Source: Congregibacter litoralis KT71
GTDB lineage: Bacteria; Pseudomonadota; Gammaproteobacteria; Pseudomonadales; Halieaceae
Assembly (NCBI RefSeq): GCF_000153125.2
Contig: NZ_CM002299.1
Span: 1,054,809 to 1,118,808, forward strand
DNA: 64,000 nt
Reading direction: 5' to 3'
Below the pieces are notes generated by a model. That model did not search any database. It was not told the DNA's origin and saw nothing but the letters and a program-made list of their open reading frames with translations. The position numbers and the translations under genes are program-made. This document shows positions 36,224-43,629 of this stretch, piece after piece. How positions within the stretch are numbered: the first letter of the stretch is position 1; every line of letters begins with the position of its first letter.

Positions 36224-36241
36224 TTGGCATAGGCTTTGCTC
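36224..36241 (+). promoter_or_regulatory. Sigma-54 promoter of fliK
   Basis: TTGGCATA-GGCT-TTGCT, with GG and GC 10 bases apart. It starts 2 bases after the fliJ stop and lies 41 bases before the fliK ATG. Confidence 0.8.
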
Positions 36242-36281
36242 TGTTGATGTAAGTCGATCGTTTGAAACAGAAGAGGCCGTC

Positions 36282-37952
36282 ATGGCAGACCGTGTTAACT
36301 CGCCCTTGCTCACCGTAGCTCCCACGGAGACTGCGGGGGTAAAAGCCGCTAAAGTCGGCAATTATCAAGCTAAAAGTGGCGAAAATAGCGCGTTCTCCAA
36401 AGTTCTGGACGGTCAGCGATCCCGCGACGCTCAGTCAGAAAAAAGCACCGACGGGCAGGCAGGAGCGGAGAAAGCCGCCGGCAAGGCTTTGCCGCAGGAA
36501 GGGAAAGACACTGCCGAAAGCACTGCGCGCGAGGCTGCCAGCACTCAAGCCACAGAAGCCACTGCAGCGACAGTCAAGCCCGATCCCCGCTCTGAAGGGG
36601 GTGTAGCGAGCATGGAAGCGGGGTCCAAGGCCGATACTACCGCTGTATCTTCCTCTGCGCCCCGAGAAACCACGCCGGCCCCAATGGCCTTTTCGGCCAG
36701 CCTTTCGCCCCTCGCGCCAGGTGAATCTGCTGCCGGGTTAACCCCTTCGGATGCTCAGCCAATAACTGTGCCGGCGGGGTCAACCGCCGTGGGTGAATGG
36801 CCGCTACCCGGTCAGGGTGATGCAAAAACACCGGGAGATGTCTCCCTGAAAACCGCGGAGCCATCCGCGGTCAACGGGTTGGTAACGGCGAGCACCCAAG
36901 CTGCGGCCGCAGGGAAGGGCGGTGAGCTCCTGTCGGCATCCGGCACTTCGGCGCCGCCGGTGTCGCTGTCTCAGGGATCGCCAGAGCTGTCTTCTGCAGC
37001 CAGTGCGCTTGTGTCTGCTGCAGAGACGGTCAAATCCGGAGCGAATCCTAATTCGAATTCCCCTGTGGTGACCCCCGGGGCGACCACCGCAGCAGTTAAC
37101 GGGTCGGTAGCAGCGACCGCGGAGACGGCCGCTTCCGCCACGGCAGGCTTTGTTTCCAAACCTCTGACGGGAGCGGAGGCTGCGGATCCTAACCGGAGCC
37201 CGTCTCCGGGCGACGCCCTCGCAATGGATACCCGGCGCGCCGTGACGGCTCAGGCCTCGGGCCCTACAAGCGTGACGGATGTCCTGAATCGCAGCACCGT
37301 AGACTGGTTGCGTTCCGGCATGGGCTCTGAGCATACAGGGCAGCGCTCCGTCGCAGAGATGCAGGGTGCGACCTTGAGCGACATCTCCGGCGGTGCTGTC
37401 TCAACACCTCGGGGTGAAGGACTGACACCGACGGGCGCAACCCCGGCCACCGCGGTGCTCAGTCCCTCTGTCGGCGCTACGCCGCCATCGGCTACGCCAG
37501 CGACCGCCGCCGTGCCGGAATACTCCCTCACGCGGGCGCCGGATGATGGCGAGTTTCCTGGAGAGCTCACGGCCCGAATGAAGACCCTGGTGCGTGACGG
37601 TGTGAGAGAAGCGCGTCTGCAGCTACACCCTGCTGAACTCGGTCGCCTGCAGGTGACCGTGACCACCGAGGGTGATCAAACCAAAGTGGTGTTCACCGCC
37701 GAAACCCTCGCGGCCCGGGATGCTATTGAACAGTCCATGCCCAGACTTCGGGAGATGCTGGAGCAGAGTGGTCTGCAGCTGGCCCAGTCGGACGTGGGGC
37801 AGGGTGATCTCGGCCGTGGCAGTGAGAGTGGTGAACGGGGTGAGGGTAAGTCTTCAGCGGATGAAGCCGCTGTCGCCGATGCTGCAGACAGCGACGATTC
37901 CCGGTCGCTGATTTATGACGCCGGCAAGGCGCGCATCGACACCTATATTTAA
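36282..37952 (+). CDS. fliK: Flagellar hook-length control protein FliK
   Basis: A 556-aa molecular ruler that stops hook growth and switches export specificity through FlhB. Residues about 20-410 are low-complexity, Ala/Thr/Ser/Pro-rich and unstructured. The C-terminal Flg_hook domain (about 420-515) is clear: ELTARMKTLVRDGVREARLQ, LHPAELGRLQVTVTTEGDQT and QSMPRLREMLEQSGLQLAQS. The gene has its own sigma-54 promoter and AGAGG before the ATG. A second, shorter FliK-like protein is encoded at 52766. Confidence 0.92.
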   Translation: MADRVNSPLLTVAPTETAGVKAAKVGNYQAKSGENSAFSKVLDGQRSRDAQSEKSTDGQAGAEKAAGKALPQEGKDTAESTAREAASTQATEATAATVKPDPRSEGGVASMEAGSKADTTAVSSSAPRETTPAPMAFSASLSPLAPGESAAGLTPSDAQPITVPAGSTAVGEWPLPGQGDAKTPGDVSLKTAEPSAVNGLVTASTQAAAAGKGGELLSASGTSAPPVSLSQGSPELSSAASALVSAAETVKSGANPNSNSPVVTPGATTAAVNGSVAATAETAASATAGFVSKPLTGAEAADPNRSPSPGDALAMDTRRAVTAQASGPTSVTDVLNRSTVDWLRSGMGSEHTGQRSVAEMQGATLSDISGGAVSTPRGEGLTPTGATPATAVLSPSVGATPPSATPATAAVPEYSLTRAPDDGEFPGELTARMKTLVRDGVREARLQLHPAELGRLQVTVTTEGDQTKVVFTAETLAARDAIEQSMPRLREMLEQSGLQLAQSDVGQGDLGRGSESGERGEGKSSADEAAVADAADSDDSRSLIYDAGKARIDTYI

Positions 37953-38315
37953 ACCGAGTGCCGGAATCCCTCGCGCAAGCCCAATCCAGCTGATCTTAAT
38001 TTTCAGGCCGATCTGAGCGTCGCCATGACGCTCCCCGCGTCTGTACCGCCGGTGATCTCCGCGGGGAATCGTTTTCTCCGGGCGTCTTTCGTTCTACCAT
38101 CTTTCCCGGGACCTTAACGGGGTTGCTGAAGGGTGTGTGTTTACTGACGTCCGGGTCATTTTAAGACGTCAAAATACCGGCGCCCGGCAACCCCAAGTAT
38201 CTGTAACTCATTGTATTTATGGTGGAAATTTCCACTGGTATGGCAATTGCTGAGTCTTCTCCGTGTATTCCTGCGCGGCGGACCAGCGAAAAGCCGATGA
38301 CACGGGAGAGAACAA
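37953..38315. other. Intergenic region between fliK and fliL
   Basis: No gene is supported in these 363 bases. GACGTC occurs twice (38147-38152 and 38164-38169), 11 bases apart, bracketing GTC-N7-GAC, which resembles a FleQ-type GTC/GAC dyad one base short of the published 14-bp form. A sigma-54 promoter follows at 38236. Confidence 0.5.
38236..38252 (+). promoter_or_regulatory. Sigma-54 promoter of the fliL operon
   Basis: TGGTATG-GCAA-TTGCT, with GG and GC 10 bases apart. Predicted transcription starts near 38262, about 54 bases before the fliL ATG. Confidence 0.78.
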
Positions 38316-38828
38316 ATGGCTGACAAAGACAACTTGAACCTGGGTGGAGATGCTCCGGAAGCCGAAAAAAAGTCCGGAGGCAAGGGAAAGTTAATCATTG
38401 TCATCGTGGCGGTTGTCGTTTTGCTTGGAGGTGGTGCAGCGGCGTTTTTGTTGCTCTCCGGCGGCGACGAGGCAGAAGCGGATGCCGTTGAAGAGGTCGT
38501 CGAGGAGGCTCCCAAAGTGCCCCTGTATCTGGACGTTGAAAAGCTCCTGGTGAACCTGGAGTACAAGGGAAAAACCCGCTACGTCCAGGCTGAGATGCAG
38601 CTTATGGGCTATAGCCAGGACGCCATCGATCAGGCATCCCGGGATATGCCGGCGATACGCGACGGATTGATCACGTTGTTCAGTGTGCAGGATTTTGGGG
38701 CACTGAAAACCATAGAGGGCAAGGACGCACTGCGTGCGGACGCGCTCAAGGCGGTAAATCAGGCGCTGGGGCTGACACCCCCGGACGGTATCGAGAAGAT
38801 TTACTTCGAGAACTTTGTCTTGCAATGA
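38316..38828 (+). CDS. fliL: Flagellar basal body-associated protein FliL
   Basis: A 170-aa single-pass inner-membrane protein that surrounds the stator and stabilises torque. A short charged cytoplasmic N-terminus is followed by a transmembrane helix (LIIVIVAVVVLLGGGAAAFL, about 27-47), an acidic linker (DEAEADAVEEVVEEAPK) and the stomatin-like periplasmic domain ending PDGIEKIYFENFVLQ, a FliL hallmark. GGAGAG lies before the ATG. It starts the fliLMNOPQR-flhBA run. Confidence 0.94.
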   Translation: MADKDNLNLGGDAPEAEKKSGGKGKLIIVIVAVVVLLGGGAAAFLLLSGGDEAEADAVEEVVEEAPKVPLYLDVEKLLVNLEYKGKTRYVQAEMQLMGYSQDAIDQASRDMPAIRDGLITLFSVQDFGALKTIEGKDALRADALKAVNQALGLTPPDGIEKIYFENFVLQ

Positions 38829-38841
38829 TCATGGAGCGGGA

Positions 38842-39825
38842 ATGGCCAGTGAAGACGTCCTGACAGAAGGTGAGATCGATGCGCTCATGGAAAGCGTTGA
38901 CGACGACACCTCGGCGGCTGATGCTGCTGACGATGGCCAATTCCGTCGCTTTGACTTTGCCGCGCGGGAGCAGTCACTGCTCCGCGAATTTACCGCCCTC
39001 GGGCCTCTGGTGGAACGTCACGCAGAGGCACTGGGGGAGGCTCTGGAATCCGGATTCTCCATTGAGTTCACTGTCCGTGGTGATACCCCCTCCCTGTTAA
39101 CCGTTGCTGATGCGGTGGCGTCTCTTGAGCGCACCGTTGCGGTTAGCACTACCACGCTCTCGCCTCTGGCGGGTCCCGTGTTCGCCATCGCCCCTGCTGA
39201 TCTGCTGTCGTTTGTCGTCAACGCCTATTTCGGTGGTGGCAGCGGTGGCCCCGCGGAATCTGCGCGCAGCAATCTAACTCCCACGGAGCTGCGTCTTGCC
39301 GAGCGTATTGCGGAGTTTCAGCTCAGCAGCATGATCAATTCCTGGGTCGACAAATTGCCTCTGGAGGCCGGGGAGATCAACACCCTCGGCATGCCCGATC
39401 GCCTGGAAATGTTGCCGGCTTCGGAAATGCTGTTGCGTATCGCTTTTACCCTTAGCGCCGGAGATTTTTCCAGTGCGCTCAGCGTGATGCTTCCCTTCGC
39501 CGCGCTGGAGCCCTACCGAGAGCGCTTTGCGCCGCCGCGGAAACAGGATGATGTATTCGAGGGGCAGACCTGGGAACCCTTTTTTCGCCGGGAGTTGCCG
39601 GGCATTGAATTGGAAGTGGCCGGTGTGCTGGCGACGCAATCCATCGCATTGGCAGACCTCCTTGAACTCGAGGCCGGCGCGGTCATACCCCTGGCTCCGG
39701 CGGAGCAGGTCAGTTTGAAAGTCGACAACGTCACCCTGGCAGAGGGACGTTACGGCAGTTTCGACGGCGTAAAAGCCGTGCAACTCCATCGGTTGGCCAG
39801 TCTGCTGTTTCCCGCAGCAAGTTAA
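38842..39825 (+). CDS. fliM: Flagellar motor switch protein FliM
   Basis: A C-ring protein of about 327 aa. The extreme N-terminus LTEGEIDALMESV keeps the EIDAL core of the CheY-P docking motif. RRFDFAAREQ and NAYFGGGSGG are the expected segments of the middle domain, and the C-terminal SpoA part contains VSLKVDNVTLAEGRYGSFDG. The middle domain is more divergent than in Pseudomonas or Vibrio. GGAGCGGGA precedes the ATG at 38842; a TTG at 38815 lies within fliL and is rejected. Confidence 0.92.
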   Translation: MASEDVLTEGEIDALMESVDDDTSAADAADDGQFRRFDFAAREQSLLREFTALGPLVERHAEALGEALESGFSIEFTVRGDTPSLLTVADAVASLERTVAVSTTTLSPLAGPVFAIAPADLLSFVVNAYFGGGSGGPAESARSNLTPTELRLAERIAEFQLSSMINSWVDKLPLEAGEINTLGMPDRLEMLPASEMLLRIAFTLSAGDFSSALSVMLPFAALEPYRERFAPPRKQDDVFEGQTWEPFFRRELPGIELEVAGVLATQSIALADLLELEAGAVIPLAPAEQVSLKVDNVTLAEGRYGSFDGVKAVQLHRLASLLFPAAS

Positions 39826-39840
39826 GGCAAGGAGAACACA

Positions 39841-40194
39841 ATGAGTGATGAACAAGCGACAGACGCCGTAGCAGCTGAGCCTCCCGAGGAGCTTCAGAGC
39901 ACGGCACCTCCGGCGGCAGCAAGTGCCGGTGGCAAGATCGATCTGGATCTGCTCATGGATGTGCAGGTCACTCTGTCCGTAGAGATCGGCCGTACAAAGT
40001 TACCCATCAAGGATCTCCTGGCATTGAACCAGGGATCCATCGTCAGTCTGGACCGGGGCGTGAAAGAGCCTCTGGATCTGATGGTGAACGGCACCCTCAT
40101 TGCCCGCGGTGAGGTGGTGGAATCCGCCGGGCAGTTCGGTCTGCGGCTCATCGATGTCGTCAGTCCGTCGGAGCGACTCAAGAAACTGAAATGA
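39841..40194 (+). CDS. fliN: Flagellar motor switch protein FliN
   Basis: A 117-aa C-ring protein. A short disordered N-terminus precedes the SpoA/SURF1-type domain: LLMDVQVTLSVEIGRTKLPI, KDLLALNQGSIVSLDRGVKE, PLDLMVNGTLIARGEVV, all typical. AGGAG precedes the ATG. The stop overlaps fliO by 4 bases. Length is normal. Confidence 0.96.
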   Translation: MSDEQATDAVAAEPPEELQSTAPPAAASAGGKIDLDLLMDVQVTLSVEIGRTKLPIKDLLALNQGSIVSLDRGVKEPLDLMVNGTLIARGEVVESAGQFGLRLIDVVSPSERLKKLK

Positions 40195-40661
40195 AGACCT
40201 TGCGCTCACCATTGCCGGTTTTGCTCATGCCGCTGATTGCGTCGCGAAGCCTTGCCCAGGAAAAGGTGCAGGAAACCGCGCAGGAAGCGGTGGGCATCGC
40301 AAAGACGGGCAGCTCCCCGGAGCTCTTCAGTGCCGGTTACCTGTTTCAGGTCCTCGGCTCCCTGGTCCTGGTGTTCGTATGTCTTTTTGCCGTGGTTTAT
40401 TTTCTCAAGCGCTTTAACGGCACCGTGGGAACCAGCGGCTCCGCCCTGCGCGTCCTGGGCAGCGCCAGTGTTGGTCAGCGGGAAAAGGTGGTGCTCATGG
40501 AAGTGGGTGGCGAGCAGCTGCTCATTGGCGTAGCTCCCGGCTCCGTGCGCAAGCTCCATGTACTCCCCGAAGCTTTGGTGACTGAGGAAGCGACGCAGAC
40601 CCCGACACCGGATTTTGCTGCTGTCTTGCGCGCGGCAAATCCGCTGGGCAGCAAGTCGTGA
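40191..40661 (+). CDS. fliO: Flagellar biosynthesis protein FliO
   Basis: A 156-aa membrane protein needed for FliP assembly in the export gate. A hydrophobic N-terminal segment (1-22) looks like a signal sequence, one transmembrane helix follows (LFQVLGSLVLVFVCLFAVVY, about 50-70), then the small FliO domain (LRVLGSASVGQREKVVLMEV, GGEQLLIGVAPGSVRKLHVL). It overlaps fliN and fliP by 4 bases each, so all three are translationally coupled. Confidence 0.93.
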   Translation: MKTLRSPLPVLLMPLIASRSLAQEKVQETAQEAVGIAKTGSSPELFSAGYLFQVLGSLVLVFVCLFAVVYFLKRFNGTVGTSGSALRVLGSASVGQREKVVLMEVGGEQLLIGVAPGSVRKLHVLPEALVTEEATQTPTPDFAAVLRAANPLGSKS

Positions 40662-41404
40662 AAACACTTCTCGCTATTGTCGCACCGCTGATGCTGCTGT
40701 TGATGCCTGAAACGGCACTGGCGCAGGCGGGGATTCCTCTGGTATCGGTACAGCCCAGCGCCGCCGGTGGCAACGACTACTCCATGAGCATCCAGATTCT
40801 GCTGCTCATGACCCTGCTGACGCTGATTCCCGCAGCGCTCATCACCATGACGTCCTTTACCCGGATTCTTATCGTCCTGGCTATCCTGCGCCAGGCCCTG
40901 GGTACGGCCCAGACACCGTCCAACCAGATTATCCTGGGTCTTTCGCTGTTCCTGAGCCTGTTCATTATGGCGCCGGTTTTTGAGACGGCCTGGGTTACGG
41001 CCCTCCAGCCTTACATGAACGAAACCGTGGGTTTTAGCGAAGCCCTGGACGCAGCGAAGATACCTTTCCGGGAGTTCATGTTCGGGCAGACCCGGGAAAC
41101 GGATCTATTACTGTTTGCAGAGCTTGGTGGCTACGAGCCATTCAACACCCGGGATGATGTACCCATGGTAGTGCTGCTCCCGTCTTTTCTCACCAGCGAG
41201 CTCAAGACGGCTTTTCAGATTGGTTTTCTGATGTTCGTGCCCTTCCTGATTATTGATCTGGTGGTTGCCGCAGTGCTCATGTCCATGGGCATGATGATGC
41301 TGTCGCCCATGCTCATTTCCCTGCCCTTCAAGCTCATGCTGTTTGTGCTCATCGATGGCTGGTCGCTCATCGCTGCCACCCTTGTCACCAGTTTTACGGT
41401 GTAG
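40658..41404 (+). CDS. fliP: Flagellar export gate protein FliP
   Basis: A 248-aa export-gate core subunit. Cleavable signal peptide (LMLLLMPETALAQA) and four further hydrophobic segments. Diagnostic motifs: LIPAALITMTSFTRILIVLA, LRQALGTAQTPSNQIILGLS, and TSELKTAFQIGFLMFVPFLI near the end. GTG start overlaps the fliO stop. FliP forms the pentameric pore with FliQ and FliR. Confidence 0.96.
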   Translation: MKTLLAIVAPLMLLLMPETALAQAGIPLVSVQPSAAGGNDYSMSIQILLLMTLLTLIPAALITMTSFTRILIVLAILRQALGTAQTPSNQIILGLSLFLSLFIMAPVFETAWVTALQPYMNETVGFSEALDAAKIPFREFMFGQTRETDLLLFAELGGYEPFNTRDDVPMVVLLPSFLTSELKTAFQIGFLMFVPFLIIDLVVAAVLMSMGMMMLSPMLISLPFKLMLFVLIDGWSLIAATLVTSFTV

Positions 41405-41413
41405 GAGCGGAGC

Positions 41414-41683
41414 ATGGGACCGGAAACAGTACTTGCGGTAGGACAGGATGCGCTGTGGCTGGCGGTGCTGCTGGCGGGCCCATTGCTGCTATCTGCTCTG
41501 GCCGTGGGTTTGCTCATCGGTATTTTCCAGGCGGCGACCCAGATTCAGGAAATGACCCTCAGCTTTATTCCTAAACTGCTGGCCCTGGTGGTCGCGCTTT
41601 TTGTGGCGGGCCCCTGGATGATACAGGTGGTGGTGAGCTTCTCCCGGCGGCTCTTTCTAGAGATCCCGTCCCTCCTCGGGTGA
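41414..41683 (+). CDS. fliQ: Flagellar export gate protein FliQ
   Basis: An 89-aa protein with two transmembrane helices and the conserved FQAATQIQEMTLSFIPKLLA between them. AGGAGCGG precedes the ATG. The stop overlaps the FliR GTG start. Length and order are normal for the family. Confidence 0.96.
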   Translation: MGPETVLAVGQDALWLAVLLAGPLLLSALAVGLLIGIFQAATQIQEMTLSFIPKLLALVVALFVAGPWMIQVVVSFSRRLFLEIPSLLG

Positions 41684-42459
41684 ACGCCATGGAGTTCACC
41701 CCCGAAGAATTAACCCTCTTGCTGCACACCTACCTGTGGCCTTTTTTGCGTGTATCGGCGATGTTTCTTGCGGCGCCCATATTCAGCTATTCCTCCATCA
41801 GCGTCCGGGTGCGGGTGCTTCTTGCCGTGCTGGTCGCCGCTCTGGTAGCACCCCTCTTACCCACCACCCCCGTGGTGGAGCCCCTGTCCGCCGTGGGTCT
41901 GGTGTTGGCGTTGCGGGAGGTGGCCATCGGTCTGGTCATGGGTTTTGTGATGCAACTGGTGTTTGCTGCCGTGGTGGTGGCGGGGCATAGCGTCGCCATG
42001 AGCATGGGCCTGGGTTTCGCCATGTCCGTGGATCCCCAAAACGGTGTGCAGGTGCCCGTGGTCAGTCAGCTCAACGTGGTGCTTGCCACCTTGCTGTTTC
42101 TGGCCATCGACGGGCACCTCATTCTCATCAGCGCGGTGGTGGATAGTTTTGGCCTGGTGCCCGTGGGCAGCGCCATCAGCCCCGAGGGCATGTTTTCTAA
42201 CGTGGCGTCTTTGGGTACGCAGCTTTTTGCCAGCGCACTGCTCCTGGCCCTACCTACGCTGACGGCGATTCTCATGATCAACGTCGCCTTTGGCGTGATC
42301 ACCCGGGCGGCACCCCAGCTCAACATTTTTGCCGTGGGCTTTCCCGTGACCATCATTGCCGGATTCGTGTTCATGCTTCTGGCGCTTCCCATGTTCATTT
42401 CTACGCTTCAGCGTTTTCTCAGCCTCGGGCTCGAGCAGACTCTGCTGGTGCTGGGGTAA
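41680..42459 (+). CDS. fliR: Flagellar export gate protein FliR
   Basis: A 259-aa hydrophobic protein with five to six transmembrane helices. Conserved: FLRVSAMFLAAPIFSYSSIS near the N-terminus, GLGFAMSVDPQNGVQVPVVS in the middle and LPTLTAILMINVAFGVITRA near the end. GTG at 41680 overlaps the fliQ stop; an ATG at 41689 (MEFTPEEL) is an equally possible start. It completes the FliPQR gate. Confidence 0.95.
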   Translation: MNAMEFTPEELTLLLHTYLWPFLRVSAMFLAAPIFSYSSISVRVRVLLAVLVAALVAPLLPTTPVVEPLSAVGLVLALREVAIGLVMGFVMQLVFAAVVVAGHSVAMSMGLGFAMSVDPQNGVQVPVVSQLNVVLATLLFLAIDGHLILISAVVDSFGLVPVGSAISPEGMFSNVASLGTQLFASALLLALPTLTAILMINVAFGVITRAAPQLNIFAVGFPVTIIAGFVFMLLALPMFISTLQRFLSLGLEQTLLVLG

Positions 42460-42474
42460 TCAGGGGAGGGCGCG

Positions 42475-43629
42475 GTGGCTGAAGAACAGACAGGTCAGGA
42501 ACGCACGGAACCGCCAACAGAGCGCCGCAAGGAAGAGGCGCGGAAAAAAGGCCAGGTGCCCCGTTCCCGGGAGCTCAACACCATGCTCTCCCTGCTCATC
42601 ACGGGTGTGGGTCTCTGGGTGCTCGGGGGCAGTCTGGTGGATGACCTTTTTGCGATTACAATCTCGGGTTTTAGCGTCGATCGCGCGGCGGCCTTTGATG
42701 CGGAGCAGCTCCCCGTGCGGTTCATGCACATGGCTTCGGCGACGCTTCTGGCCCTCGCTCCGCTGTTTGCGGTTACCGTGGTGGCGGCCCTTGCCGGGCC
42801 TCTGCTTATGGGCGGCTGGTCCTTCAGTGTTCAGGCCATGGCCTTCAAGCTTGAGAAACTCGATCCCGTAAAAGGATTGGGCAGAGTGTTTTCCCTCAAG
42901 GGTCTCGCTGAGCTCGCCAAGGCGCTCATCAAGTTTCTCCTGCTCATGGCCGTTGCTTATCTCATGATCATGGCCTTTGAGCGGGACATCCTGACGCTCA
43001 GCGCCCTGACGCCCGGCGAGGCAAGCAGCCGGGTTGTGAGCATGCTGGTGATCGCGCTGATCGTTCTGAGTTCGGCGATGGTCCTCATCGTGATGTTTGA
43101 TGTGCCCTTTGAGCTCTGGAACTTCAACAAACAGCTGCGCATGACCCGGCAGGAAGTGCGCGACGAAATGAAAGAGACCGATGGTCGCCCGGAGGTCAAG
43201 CAGCGCATTCGAAATCTCCAGCGCGAGGTCTCCCAGCGGCGCATGATGCAGGATGTGCCCACAGCGGATGTCGTCATCACGAACCCGACCCACGTCTCCA
43301 TAGCCCTGTCCTATGCGGACGGCGCCGGCGCTCCTCGGGTTGTGGCGAAGGGGCGGGATTTACTGGCTTTGCAGATCCGCACCATTGCGACGGAACACGA
43401 CGTGCCCCTCTACGAAGCACCGCCCCTGGCGAGAGCTCTCTATGCCAGCACCGAGGTGGGCGACGAAATCCCCGGCGATCTGTATCTCGCCGTGGCCCGG
43501 GTCCTGGCCTACCTGTTTCAGTTGCGTCGCTCGCGTCCGACGGACTACGTGCCCCGGCCCACGGATCTGGATGTGCCGGAAAACTACCAACATCTGATGG
43601 ATGAGGAGCCAGGCGATGGCGACGACTAA
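42475..43629 (+). CDS. flhB: Flagellar export switch protein FlhB
   Basis: A 384-aa export-gate protein. It has the acidic/basic N-terminus (GQERTEPPTERRKEEARKKG), four transmembrane helices and the cytoplasmic domain with autocleavage motif NPTH (about 270-273, VVITNPTHVSIALSYADG). The C-terminus (PLYEAPPLARALYASTEVGD, EIPGDLYLAVARVLAYLFQL) is complete. GTG start. FliK contacts FlhB to switch specificity from hook to filament. A separate protein resembling only this C-terminal domain is encoded at 53920. Confidence 0.96.
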   Translation: MAEEQTGQERTEPPTERRKEEARKKGQVPRSRELNTMLSLLITGVGLWVLGGSLVDDLFAITISGFSVDRAAAFDAEQLPVRFMHMASATLLALAPLFAVTVVAALAGPLLMGGWSFSVQAMAFKLEKLDPVKGLGRVFSLKGLAELAKALIKFLLLMAVAYLMIMAFERDILTLSALTPGEASSRVVSMLVIALIVLSSAMVLIVMFDVPFELWNFNKQLRMTRQEVRDEMKETDGRPEVKQRIRNLQREVSQRRMMQDVPTADVVITNPTHVSIALSYADGAGAPRVVAKGRDLLALQIRTIATEHDVPLYEAPPLARALYASTEVGDEIPGDLYLAVARVLAYLFQLRRSRPTDYVPRPTDLDVPENYQHLMDEEPGDGDD

